Below are positions 6,108 through 12,643 of a stretch of DNA of 31,104 bases, piece after piece (position 1 is the first letter of the stretch; every line of letters starts with the position of its first letter). Below the pieces are notes generated by a model. That model was not told the DNA's origin. It did no database searches and worked only from the letters and a program-made list of their open reading frames with translations. The DNA comes from a virus. Made by a program: the position numbers and the translations under genes. The stretch lies in IMG/VR virus record IMGVR_UViG_3300034374_008594, positions 1 through 31,104 of that record. The stretch is one strand, 5' to 3'.

Positions 6108-6605
6108 ATGAGTTCCGCAAAGCGGCGGCTGTATATACCGTCGCGAGTTTACGCAGGACGCTCATGGAGAGTCACCGAGGCTAGGAGAGCAATAGCAGTG
6201 TTTGCGAAACTCGGGGCGAGTATCAGCACATCCAGGGATCGTCAGTTCCTCGGATGGTACTCAACAAAGTCGGAAGAGCATCTCAGCGCCGACTTCACGA
6301 AGAGCAGGTTTCTGAAAGCCTGCGGAACAGAGGCGAAGACTCCATTCGTCCTCATCAGTGTTTGCGAAGACCAGATTCTGCTGGTCGAGCTTCTGGTTCT
6401 TGCCACGAACGGCGAATGCTACGACAGCAACGAGTGCCGAGCAAAGAATCTGGATCGCTATCCAACTCCTGAAAAAATCGCAGCCTACTGCGAAGAATTT
6501 AGGAAGAAACGTCCACGGTCTGGCTACCAGCAGATTTGGCATGGAAGCGAAGGGACATCAATTCGGGAAATCGGAATCAGGGAGATATTCGATGCTAGTG
6601 CTTGA
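6108..6605 (+). CDS. Hypothetical protein with YPTPEKI motif
   Basis: The frame opens at ATG 6108 after GGAGTGAG and codes for 165 residues. The N-terminal third is basic (MSSAKRRLYIPSRVYAGRSW), the middle is hydrophobic (FVLISVCEDQILLVELLVLA), and the C-terminal part contains DRYPTPEKIAAYCEEFRKKR. A PTPEEI helix of this kind recurs in planctomycete and planctomycete-phage hypothetical proteins. The stop lies within the start region of the CsrA-like gene (14-base overlap), so this is the first gene of the early operon. Function unknown. Confidence 0.6.
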   Translation: MSSAKRRLYIPSRVYAGRSWRVTEARRAIAVFAKLGASISTSRDRQFLGWYSTKSEEHLSADFTKSRFLKACGTEAKTPFVLISVCEDQILLVELLVLATNGECYDSNECRAKNLDRYPTPEKIAAYCEEFRKKRPRSGYQQIWHGSEGTSIREIGIREIFDASA

Positions 6606-6888
6606 ACGCAGGGATTTTGACGGGGTTGAGCTTATCACCAGCGATGGTGTTGCTCGCATCTACGTCGAGCGAGTGAAAAATCGAAGAGTGCGTGTGCATT
6701 GTGACGCGCCAATAGAAATCAAAATCCACAGGATAGACAGAGATGGAAACAGAGAAATTAAGTCTCAGCAACGAGCAGTACAGGGCAATCGAGGCACTCA
6801 GCGCGACGGACGCCAAAGTGGCGTACAAGAACCCAAGGGAATACGAAGCACAGTGCCTGAGCAAGACTCGCCCAAGGCCAGACTTTAG
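6592..6888 (+). CDS. CsrA-like RNA-binding regulator
   Basis: ATG at 6592 follows GGGAG by eight bases. The first ~50 residues match the CsrA/RsmA fold: MLVLERR at the N-terminus, then strands leading to NRRVRVHCDAPIEIKIHRID, equivalent to the family signature NxVRIGVxAPKEVxVHREEI. L4 and R47 (equivalent to R44 of E. coli CsrA) are present. CsrA dimers bind GGA motifs in mRNA leaders and alter translation. The usual length is 55-65 residues; here the frame continues to 98, with a polar tail that overlaps the RecE-like gene by 146 bases. It could regulate phage or host mRNAs; the target is unknown. Confidence 0.75.
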   Translation: MLVLERRDFDGVELITSDGVARIYVERVKNRRVRVHCDAPIEIKIHRIDRDGNREIKSQQRAVQGNRGTQRDGRQSGVQEPKGIRSTVPEQDSPKARL

Positions 6889-7630
6889 CGGGAAAAAGCA
6901 GGTCGTGACTGGGACCGTGGTGCATGAAGTTTTGTTGGAAAAGAGAGATGTCACTGAATTGGTGACGCACTATCCAGCGGATTGCCTCAACAAAGCAGGC
7001 GGTCTGATCGCGAAGCGTGCAAATGAATTTCGTGATCTGATGGCGAGCCAAGGGGTCATCGCCGTCAAAGACGACCAGTACAAGCAGATTGTCAGCGTCT
7101 GCAATGCGGTGATGGATCATGACCTTGGTCAATTGATCGGTCGCGATGACATCGTGTTTGAGCAGCCAGTCTTCTGGACTGACTCTTCGACTTCAATTGA
7201 CTGTAAAGCTCGCCCTGACTTTGTCTATGAAGATGAAAACTCAGTGCTGTGCTACGACTTGAAGGTGACTGAGTCGGTGCATCCATCGCAGTGGAGCAGG
7301 CTCGCAAACAATTTGATGTATTGGTTGCAGGACGCTCACTATTCGAGCGGGCTGGCTCACATCACTGGCAAGCCTGTGCGGTTTGTTTTTTGGGTGGTCG
7401 AGTCAGTTTGGCCGCACCGGATCGCTCGATACGAGTATGACCAGATTTCGCGTGAGCGGTCGGGTGAGGCATACGCTCGATTCATGACTGATCTTTCTCG
7501 TCGCCTTGACGAAAACGACTGGGCCGAGCGATGGGAGTCTGAGGTCAACATGCTCCAACTCAATCCGTGGGATGTGAACGCTGACGAAGACGGCGAACTG
7601 GAGGGCTTTGACGATGACGGAGATGCCTAA
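6743..7630 (+). CDS. RecE-like exonuclease, PD-(D/E)XK superfamily
   Basis: This 295-residue protein matches the exonuclease VIII C-terminal (YqaJ/Cas4-like PD-(D/E)XK) architecture: an N-terminal segment (YRAIEALSATDAKVAYKNPR), GTVVHEVLLE with H61, FEQPVFW near E140, then KARPDF (D159) and LCYDLKVTES (D172-x-K174), and a C-terminal helical part ending in an acidic tail. RecE-type enzymes resect 5' ends of duplex DNA for annealing-based recombination. It starts inside the CsrA-like frame and overlaps the next gene by 17 bases. No RecT-like annealase is recognisable nearby; the adjacent small OB-like protein may serve as partner. Confidence 0.8.
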   Translation: METEKLSLSNEQYRAIEALSATDAKVAYKNPREYEAQCLSKTRPRPDFSGKKQVVTGTVVHEVLLEKRDVTELVTHYPADCLNKAGGLIAKRANEFRDLMASQGVIAVKDDQYKQIVSVCNAVMDHDLGQLIGRDDIVFEQPVFWTDSSTSIDCKARPDFVYEDENSVLCYDLKVTESVHPSQWSRLANNLMYWLQDAHYSSGLAHITGKPVRFVFWVVESVWPHRIARYEYDQISRERSGEAYARFMTDLSRRLDENDWAERWESEVNMLQLNPWDVNADEDGELEGFDDDGDA

Positions 7631-7967
7631 AGGCGAAGTGTTTGAAGGTCGCAGTGCGGAGATGAAGGACAGTCCCTGGCTTGCATCAGAAGATTTGCTG
7701 GGTGCAGGCGAGGTGAAGGTAAAGATTGTCCGTTGCCATCGGTACAAGAACGTCGAGTTCGACAAAGGCCGGAAAGAGCCAACCGTTTATGCAATCGAGT
7801 TTGAAGGAAAGCAAAAGCAGTTGGTCCTTAATTCGACAAATCGAAAAACGCTGGTCGCCAAGTTTGGGACTGACGTTCGTGAATGGAGCGACAAGGAAGT
7901 CGTTCTGTTCGTTAATCAAAAGGTCAGGTTCGCTGGCAAAACTGTTTGCGGAATTAGGATTCGATAA
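7614..7967 (+). CDS. Small phage recombination-module protein, possible OB fold
   Basis: ATG 7614 is favoured by GGAGGG at about 7599-7604. The 117-residue product has a short polar N-terminus (MTEMPKGEVFEGR) and a strand-rich core (AGEVKVKIVRCHRYKNVEFD, KQKQLVLNSTNRKTLVAKFG, DVREWSDKEVVLFVNQKVRF) ending in GKTVCGIRIR. The pattern LNxTNxKTLxxxFG..W.GK.V.L....V...G....GIR is one I have seen in phage proteins beside RecE- or RecT-type genes. It may be a single-strand DNA-binding or annealing accessory, but that is inferred from position and predicted fold. Confidence 0.65.
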   Translation: MTEMPKGEVFEGRSAEMKDSPWLASEDLLGAGEVKVKIVRCHRYKNVEFDKGRKEPTVYAIEFEGKQKQLVLNSTNRKTLVAKFGTDVREWSDKEVVLFVNQKVRFAGKTVCGIRIR

Positions 7968-7978
7968 AGGAGTGTATC

Positions 7979-8632
7979 GTGTTTGAGATCACTGGAATGA
8001 GCGATAGAGAGCGGCTCGATAACCTTGAAGTGACGGTCGATCAGGGCATTCGTACTTCGCTCGATATGTATGCTGCCCTCAAAGAGATTCGGGATGACCG
8101 GCTCTATCGAGTTGCGGGGTACGAAACTTTTCAGGATTACTGCAAGGATGTTTGGGATCTCGGTCGGGATTATGTAGATCGCTGCATCACCGCCGTCGAG
8201 GTGCGTGGCCGAATCTCTGTTTTTCAGGACGTTGTGGATGTCAGCAGCATCGCAAAGGAATCTCAGCTTCGCGAGTTAGCCAACGTGCCTGACGATGCGA
8301 TGGAGGCGGTGCTGGTCGAAGCTTGTGAGTTGGCTGAGTCACAGGAAAAGCCGGTCACCGCCAAGATCATTAAGAAAGCGGTGAAGACCGTCATCCCGCC
8401 GACAATTGTCAGCAAACAAGAAAGCTCAAAAGTCGTCGAAGGCGAAATCGTTGACGACTCGGAACTGACCGCAGAGTCATACGCACAGATGACGCCAGAG
8501 CAGATTGCTCAATCAAAGAAAATATGCCAGCAGGCTCTCGACAAGCTGAATCGGCATTTGTCCAAGTTTACTTTTTTTTCGGGCGTCGAGCAGGAGCTTG
8601 CCGCCATTTCTCAACATGTAGAGGCACTGTGA
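7979..8632 (+). CDS. Phage DNA-metabolism protein with DUF3102/ParB-like helical domain
   Basis: The start is GTG at 7979, after AAAGGAG with six bases of spacing. Of 217 residues, the N-terminal half contains MYAALKEIRDDRLYRVAGYE then TFQDYCKDVWDLGRDYVDRC, a motif typical of phage and mobile-element proteins that combine a sterile-alpha-like helix bundle with an HTH. A low-complexity linker (residues ~140-165, EGEIVDDSELTAE) leads to a coiled-coil-like C-terminus. It sits between recombination genes and the helicase, so it may load or regulate them. Function is unproven. Confidence 0.6.
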   Translation: MFEITGMSDRERLDNLEVTVDQGIRTSLDMYAALKEIRDDRLYRVAGYETFQDYCKDVWDLGRDYVDRCITAVEVRGRISVFQDVVDVSSIAKESQLRELANVPDDAMEAVLVEACELAESQEKPVTAKIIKKAVKTVIPPTIVSKQESSKVVEGEIVDDSELTAESYAQMTPEQIAQSKKICQQALDKLNRHLSKFTFFSGVEQELAAISQHVEAL

Positions 8633-8633
8633 T

Positions 8634-10208
8634 ATGGATTGGTGGCCGCACCAAAACGCGATCAAGGAGCAGAACCGGCAGCTTGCGTTGTCGGGTGCAA
8701 AGAAGTGGGTTGTCGTTTCGCAGTGCGGAACCGGCAAGACTGCGATGATGATGCGTGACATCAAGGATGCAGTCAGAAAGGGCTTGAAGGTAGCGATCTA
8801 TTCTTGCCGCATTCAAAACACGCACCAACTGATTGACACGTTTGAAAAAACGAACATTCGGTATGGCGTTATGGCATCTGCTTTTCGTGGGCGAAATGAC
8901 ATTCATGCTCCGGTGCAGATCTGCCAAGTGCAGACATGCTTCCGGCGGAAACATATCTTCGCCAAGGCTGATCTCGTATTCATCGACGAGGTGCATCAGC
9001 AGATGAATGAAAGTGCGATGTGGTGTTGGGAGAGGCATGAGAGCGCTGGTGCGAGATGGATCGTCGGCTGGACAGCAACGCCAGTGGGCTACAAGCGCAA
9101 TGGTTTTTTCGAGACATGCACAACGCCGCCAAAGCATCAGGAATTGTTGGATTGCAAGGCTCATTTGCCATGCAAGGTCTATGCTCCCGATTTGCCGCTC
9201 TCGGTCATCAAGGGAACGCTGCGGGTGCAGTCCAATGGCGAGACTTCCGCCAAGCAGGATTTGGAGATCAACAATCCAAACAAATTGCAGTCACGAATTT
9301 ATAACTTCATGGACCGGCTGAATCCTGACCGACTGCCAACGGTCGGATTTGGACCTGATGTCGCGTCATGCCGTGCTTATGTCAACATGGGTCTGAAACA
9401 TGGAATCCGTTGCGCCTCGATGGATGCAGATCGGATCGCAGTCGCTGAAAAGCAGCCTAGCGGAAAGTATGAGATTCGTCATTACGACAGCAATCTCGCA
9501 AATCGCAGTCGTGTAATCGCCGGTAGCGAAAGCGGTGAATTTACCGTTTTGTGGAATCGCTTCATCTTGCGAGAAGCGGTGGACATGCCCTGGCTCGCTC
9601 ACTGTATCGTTGCGACCAGCATGTCAGGAATCGCGACGTATTTGCAATCGGTCGGTCGCGTGCTTCGGTACTTCCCTGCCTATGAGCATTGCACAATTCA
9701 AGACCACGGTGGCAACGTCTATCTGCACGGTTACCCAAACGAAGACAGGGACTGGGCAGAGTACGAGCAGTCGCAAACTCGCAAGAAGAAGTCGCAAGAG
9801 GACGGCGAAGAGAAGCAAGAGCCAACGGAGACTCGCTGTTGCATGAAGTGCCATTTGTCTTCGCCCAGGGTCGCTGGTCAGCACAATTGCCCACAGTGCG
9901 GCACGCCCTTTGATCGCCCTGTTTGGCACGCCAGAAATGAAGAAGGCGAGTTGGTTTTTGTTGAGGCGAGCAAGGCGAAGCGGAAAACGAAAAAGGATTT
10001 CGAGCATTACTATCGCCAGAAAATCAATGCTGCTCATCACAGCGGCGCGACAGTGCGATGGGCGTACACGCAGGCAAAGCGAATGGCGAAGAACGCAGGC
10101 GTTCGCACAAAGAAACCACGGGACATCCAAGGGATGTACGTTCCCGCCGAAGGATCACCCGAATGGAATCAGTCTGTCAATCACGTTTTTAAGGGGCGAA
10201 AGCGATGA
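8634..10208 (+). CDS. SF2 (DEAD/DEAH) helicase with zinc ribbon
   Basis: This 524-residue protein shows superfamily 2 helicase motifs in order: Walker A CGTGKTAMM (about residues 29-37), IDEVHQQM (DEVH, about 124-127), WTATPVG (motif III-like), and QSVGRVLRYF (motif VI). The spacer between the two RecA lobes is normal. After the second lobe comes an unusual insertion with CMKCHLSSPRVAGQHNCPQC, a four-cysteine zinc ribbon, then a basic tail. It likely unwinds DNA in phage replication or recombination. It starts two bases after the preceding stop, and its own stop overlaps the next ATG (ATGA). Confidence 0.9.
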   Translation: MDWWPHQNAIKEQNRQLALSGAKKWVVVSQCGTGKTAMMMRDIKDAVRKGLKVAIYSCRIQNTHQLIDTFEKTNIRYGVMASAFRGRNDIHAPVQICQVQTCFRRKHIFAKADLVFIDEVHQQMNESAMWCWERHESAGARWIVGWTATPVGYKRNGFFETCTTPPKHQELLDCKAHLPCKVYAPDLPLSVIKGTLRVQSNGETSAKQDLEINNPNKLQSRIYNFMDRLNPDRLPTVGFGPDVASCRAYVNMGLKHGIRCASMDADRIAVAEKQPSGKYEIRHYDSNLANRSRVIAGSESGEFTVLWNRFILREAVDMPWLAHCIVATSMSGIATYLQSVGRVLRYFPAYEHCTIQDHGGNVYLHGYPNEDRDWAEYEQSQTRKKKSQEDGEEKQEPTETRCCMKCHLSSPRVAGQHNCPQCGTPFDRPVWHARNEEGELVFVEASKAKRKTKKDFEHYYRQKINAAHHSGATVRWAYTQAKRMAKNAGVRTKKPRDIQGMYVPAEGSPEWNQSVNHVFKGRKR

Positions 10209-10411
10209 ACAGAGAAGTCAACAAGGACTTAATTTGGACTGCGATTAGAGAGGCGTCCACGATGAACGCTTTGAAGTTTTTTGGCGATGTCCTGCGAATC
10301 CATGCAGCATACCAGCTTCCGCATACCGCCGACCAGAATTTCATGACCGAGTGCCGACAAGCCTTTAAGTTGCGGCACGCAGAACTTAGCGAGGAAAGCA
10401 ATGAGCAATGA
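10205..10411 (+). CDS. Small hypothetical protein
   Basis: A 68-residue ORF joined to the helicase by an ATGA overlap and to the next gene by an 11-base overlap. The sequence (MNREVNKDLIWTAIREASTM, then ALKFFGDVLRIHAAYQLPHT) is mostly helical and charged with no recognised motif. Coupling suggests a helicase accessory, but that is inference. Confidence 0.6.
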   Translation: MNREVNKDLIWTAIREASTMNALKFFGDVLRIHAAYQLPHTADQNFMTECRQAFKLRHAELSEESNEQ

Positions 10412-10634
10412 GTACGACATGTCAGGGATTTTTAGTCGCAACGACTTCAAGAAGGAAGAGAAGCACCCTGACTACAAGGGCGATTGCGTGATTGAGGGAA
10501 AGAAAATGAAGATCGCTGGATGGATTCGCGACCGAAAAGACGGGTCGGGCAAATACATGTCTCTCAAGTTTGAGGTGATGGAAGACAAGCAGGTAAGTCA
10601 GGCAGCATCAAATGATGAAGAGGTTCCGTTTTGA
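10401..10634 (+). CDS. Small protein with SSB-like acidic C-terminal tip
   Basis: This 77-residue protein reads MSNEYDMSGIFSRNDFKKEE, then KGDCVIEGKKMKIAGWIRDR, KYMSLKFEVMEDKQ and an acidic end NDEEVPF. The G.C.I.GK...I.GW....K.G..Y.SLKF pattern looks like a compact OB-type beta barrel. The D/E-rich tail ending in PF is the hallmark of SSB C-terminal tips, which bind helicases, RecQ, RecO and primase. It could be a minimal single-strand-binding or hub protein. Its end overlaps a TTG-initiated frame (TTGA). Confidence 0.6.
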   Translation: MSNEYDMSGIFSRNDFKKEEKHPDYKGDCVIEGKKMKIAGWIRDRKDGSGKYMSLKFEVMEDKQVSQAASNDEEVPF

Positions 10635-10867
10635 TTGTTCCGTTTATTTTCCTTGCTTGTGCTTTGCTGGTCAGCGTGCTGGCAGAGTCGGCTCCGTTGT
10701 TAAAGGAATGCAATGACCGCAAATGTCAAAGCTCGCCTGGAAGGGACAGACAAGTGGATGAGTTACGGCGATGTGACTCATGCAGAGGCAGCAGCCTCGC
10801 ACGCAGCGACCTTTCCATTTCATGCGGGTCGAAGGATCGTAACGAAGTTGGAAGGTCGGAAGGCTGA
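10631..10867 (+). CDS. Possible small secreted or membrane protein (overlapping frame)
   Basis: A TTG at 10631, with AAGAGG seven bases upstream, opens a frame whose first 20 residues (IVPFIFLACALLVSVLAESA) form a signal peptide or membrane helix. From about residue 28 the frame overlaps the better-supported gene at 10713, where it becomes Cys/Arg/Ser-rich and looks like a shadow. If real, it would be a small exported peptide. The start codon and the overlap make this weak. Confidence 0.3.
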   Translation: MIVPFIFLACALLVSVLAESAPLLKECNDRKCQSSPGRDRQVDELRRCDSCRGSSLARSDLSISCGSKDRNEVGRSEG

Positions 10868-10928
10868 GTTTCTTCACGATGTGAAGAAGGTGATTAAGTA
10901 CGAAGTGAATAGTCTTCGCCAAGATTAG
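10713..10928 (+). CDS. Small hypothetical protein
   Basis: ATG 10713 follows AAAGGA. The 71-residue product (MTANVKARLEGTDKWMSYGD, then HAEAAASHAATFPFHAGRRI, then a helical basic tail) has no recognised family. It is the last gene before the tRNA-like element, whose first base lies eight bases after the stop. Confidence 0.55.
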   Translation: MTANVKARLEGTDKWMSYGDVTHAEAAASHAATFPFHAGRRIVTKLEGRKAEFLHDVKKVIKYEVNSLRQD

Positions 10929-10936
10929 TGAAGACT

Positions 10937-11008
10937 TCTCCCGCAACCTTGAAAAGAGCGTGACGCTCTTGATGGCGTGGTTCGCCGGTTCGATTCCGGC
11001 GCGGGAGA
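10937..11008 (+). ncRNA. Degenerate tRNA-like element
   Basis: An 8-bp outer stem (TCTCCCGC at 10937-10944 with GCGGGAGA at 11001-11008) encloses a perfect T-arm with the canonical TTCGATT loop (stem GCCGG/CCGGC) and a hairpin AAGAG-CGTGACG-CTCTT in the anticodon position. Between them is an extended variable region of about 13 bases. A normal D arm is missing (only AACCTTGA-like bases), and the loop has G rather than T at position 33. A TGA read there would be a serine anticodon, which together with the long variable arm hints at a worn tRNA-Ser. It may instead be a functional tRNA mimic. Confidence 0.55.
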
Positions 11009-11188
11009 TTACCGTCAGGCCGAGCGGTTCCAATTGATCGGGCGTCGTGAAATAAGGGTAAGCGGCGGTGTAGGTCGTGATGCGGAGACATCATGATCGC
11101 TCCTCCTTTCTCCGCAGGTTAAGTCCTGGGGGGGTAAGGGGGGGTGTAGGCCGATCCGCAGAAACATCATTGCTTTAGAGGTTATTAG
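11009..11188. repeat. Repeat- and G-tract-rich non-coding spacer
   Basis: No gene is seen here. An imperfect ~33-base direct repeat starting GGTGTAGG occurs at 11067-11101 and 11143-11173, both ending near ACATCAT. TGCGGAGA (11081-11088) pairs with TCTCCGCA (11109-11116). Two runs of seven G, at 11128-11134 and 11138-11144, are separated only by TAA and are followed by shorter G pairs, so a G-quadruplex on the + strand is possible. The spacer interrupts an otherwise gapless operon and probably has a control function. Confidence 0.5.
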
Positions 11189-11195
11189 ATGAGTA

Positions 11196-11420
11196 ATGGC
11201 AAGGAGGAAAGCATCGTGCAACAACTGCGGACAGCGTATTGCAGAGTGCCAGCATCGCACCATCTGCAATCAATGCTCATGCGGAAACTGTGGTCGTCTG
11301 AAAATGCTTTGCGATTGCGGGGTGCGAGATGATGAGAGAGCCGAATCCTCCCGAAACCATGCGAGCGGCTCGCATTCACCGAATGGAGATTCTTCTGCTG
11401 GGGATGGCCTTGGCTGTTGA
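11196..11420 (+). CDS. Cys-rich small zinc-binding protein
   Basis: The first 42 residues carry ten cysteines in CNNC, ECQH, CNQC, CGNC and CDC pairs, which strongly suggests a double zinc finger; such spacing is unlikely by chance. The ATG at 11196 has no good ribosome site (GAGG is 14 bases upstream). After residue ~44 the frame overlaps the next gene. A second frame in the same bases, 11189-11332, has a better site (GAGG, seven bases before ATG 11189) and ends in an ATGA overlap with the gene at 11329, but codes for an unremarkable 47-residue peptide. One or both may be translated. I favour the zinc-finger frame for its composition. Confidence 0.45.
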   Translation: MARRKASCNNCGQRIAECQHRTICNQCSCGNCGRLKMLCDCGVRDDERAESSRNHASGSHSPNGDSSAGDGLGC

Positions 11421-11736
11421 TGGTGATCGCGAAAAGATACTTGAGTCGGTGAATGTCGATGACTTGCAAAGTGAGTTGGTCGCAGACTGTCTCACGGCGA
11501 TCCGGACAAAAGATCCTGTGGACGTAAACATCATGCGACAGACGTTTTCGCGATGGGGAATGCCAGTGGGAGAGAGCGTCTTGAGTTCGCTGTTGGAGGC
11601 AGTGAAGGCAGCAAACTTAAAGCGACGAGTGCGGCGCGCCGCCGAGAACCTGACCAAATCACCTGATGAGTTTTTGCCCGAGGCTCTGGATGAAATCCTC
11701 GATGAAATCAGCACGCTTAAAGAAGCAGGAGTTTGA
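11329..11736 (+). CDS. Helical hypothetical protein, possibly DnaB N-terminal-like
   Basis: The 135-residue product (starts MMREPNPPETMRAARIHRME) is almost wholly helical: LLLGMALAVDGDREKILESV, LQSELVADCLTAIRTKDPVD, and a C-terminal LDEILDEISTLKEAGV. A bundle in which a phage gene reads ..LLLGM....DGD.E.L..V....L..EL...C..AI...DPVDV recalls the N-terminal domain of replicative helicases (DnaB_N) without the ATPase domain. That comparison is tentative. ATG 11329 or 11332 may be the start. Confidence 0.5.
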   Translation: MMREPNPPETMRAARIHRMEILLLGMALAVDGDREKILESVNVDDLQSELVADCLTAIRTKDPVDVNIMRQTFSRWGMPVGESVLSSLLEAVKAANLKRRVRRAAENLTKSPDEFLPEALDEILDEISTLKEAGV

Positions 11737-11737
11737 C

Positions 11738-11767
11738 ATGACACCATTACGAGGAGACGAGAAATGA
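11738..11767 (+). CDS. Nine-residue leader peptide
   Basis: ATG 11738 has a near-ideal AGGAG six bases upstream and encodes MTPLRGDEK, ending in an ATGA overlap with the next gene. Its own codons contain GAGGAGACGAG, the ribosome site of that gene. It looks like a translational-coupling leader rather than a functional peptide. Confidence 0.4.
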   Translation: MTPLRGDEK

Positions 11768-12240
11768 TTCGCCCAAACAACGCCAGTGATGAAAACTTTT
11801 CTTCGAGACAAAGTTTTAGTAACTACCTAAGCTCGCTTGGGTTTCCTCGCATCCCTGTCATTTCTCACCTTTGGCAAGGAAATGCAGATTTTATTCATGG
11901 TTGGCATCGCATTGATGTTCTTGCCTACTGGAATGATGGAGATGTGTATCTCTATCCGCAGATCCCAAATGATGCGGAGGCAATGTTTCATGCTGTGGAT
12001 GAACATGGCGATCCAGCATGGTTAGCTTCCACTGGGAATCTTTTAGTGCGGCAGACTGCGTGCGGGATTGAAGAGCATTACGACCTTGCAGTCAGGGCCA
12101 ATAAGGAAAAGGCCATTGAGCAGGGTTGGCGAGTTTTTGAGCCGCACAAGACCATCACAGTTGAGCTAGAGGATTGGCAAGACCCCGAAGACTTTTATTG
12201 CTTTCTTTTGCCAGAGGGAGTCAGTGATGACGAGCAGTAG
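11764..12240 (+). CDS. Hypothetical protein
   Basis: The start ATG 11764 is coupled to the nine-residue leader. The 158-residue product is acidic and aromatic-rich (HLWQGNADFIHGWHRIDVLA, GDVYLYPQIPND, VELEDWQDPEDFYCFLLPEG). It has no cysteine motif, signal or membrane helix. No family is recognised. It overlaps the resolvase-like gene by 14 bases. Confidence 0.55.
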   Translation: MIRPNNASDENFSSRQSFSNYLSSLGFPRIPVISHLWQGNADFIHGWHRIDVLAYWNDGDVYLYPQIPNDAEAMFHAVDEHGDPAWLASTGNLLVRQTACGIEEHYDLAVRANKEKAIEQGWRVFEPHKTITVELEDWQDPEDFYCFLLPEGVSDDEQ

Positions 12241-12643
12241 CAAAAGCAAAGGCAACTGTTTTGAACGCGAGTTAGTGAATCAGGCCAAAGAGTCTGGACT
12301 CGAATCAAAGCGAGCGTATGCAAGTGATGGTCGTTCACTTGGTCACCATGAAGAGGTTGACTTGCTTGTCGGGACCAAACGTGTCCAAGCCAAGCGTAGA
12401 AAGAGCATCGCAAAGTTTTTGAAGCCGACCGAAAACATGGATGCGGTTGCGTTTCGCGAAGACCGTGGAGACACATTAGTACTCATCACTTGGTGGGAGT
12501 ATCTCGATCTCGTTAAGTCGATGGAACAGGGTGCGAAAGTTCAGAAGTTGCTCGATGCGATTGACAACTGCGTTGGGGTTTGCATCGACGAAGAATGGCG
12601 AAAAGTAAACGAAGCACGGGAGGCACTACGAGGAGATGAGTAA
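12227..12643 (+). CDS. Holliday-junction-resolvase-like PD-(D/E)XK nuclease
   Basis: This 138-residue protein has KGNCFERELVNQAKESG (catalytic-type Glu in FERE, about residue 14-17), GHHEEVDLLVGTKRVQAKRR (D then QAK, the PD-(D/E)XK core) and DAVAFREDRGDTLVLITWWE. The order fits archaeal/phage Hjc-like resolvases. Such an enzyme would cut recombination or replication junctions before packaging. The C-terminal ~35 residues (VQKLLDAIDN...NEAREALRGDE) are not part of that fold and are shared with the next genes. GAGGGAG precedes ATG 12227. Confidence 0.7.
   Translation: MTSSSKSKGNCFERELVNQAKESGLESKRAYASDGRSLGHHEEVDLLVGTKRVQAKRRKSIAKFLKPTENMDAVAFREDRGDTLVLITWWEYLDLVKSMEQGAKVQKLLDAIDNCVGVCIDEEWRKVNEAREALRGDE

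Noticed and set aside
6358-6591. N-terminal extension of the CsrA-like protein
   Set aside because: It overlaps the 6108 gene in another frame, and MLVL at 6592 is the family's normal start with a ribosome site.
8568-9164. 198-residue minus-strand frame
   Set aside because: Antisense to the helicase, which has complete SF2 motifs.
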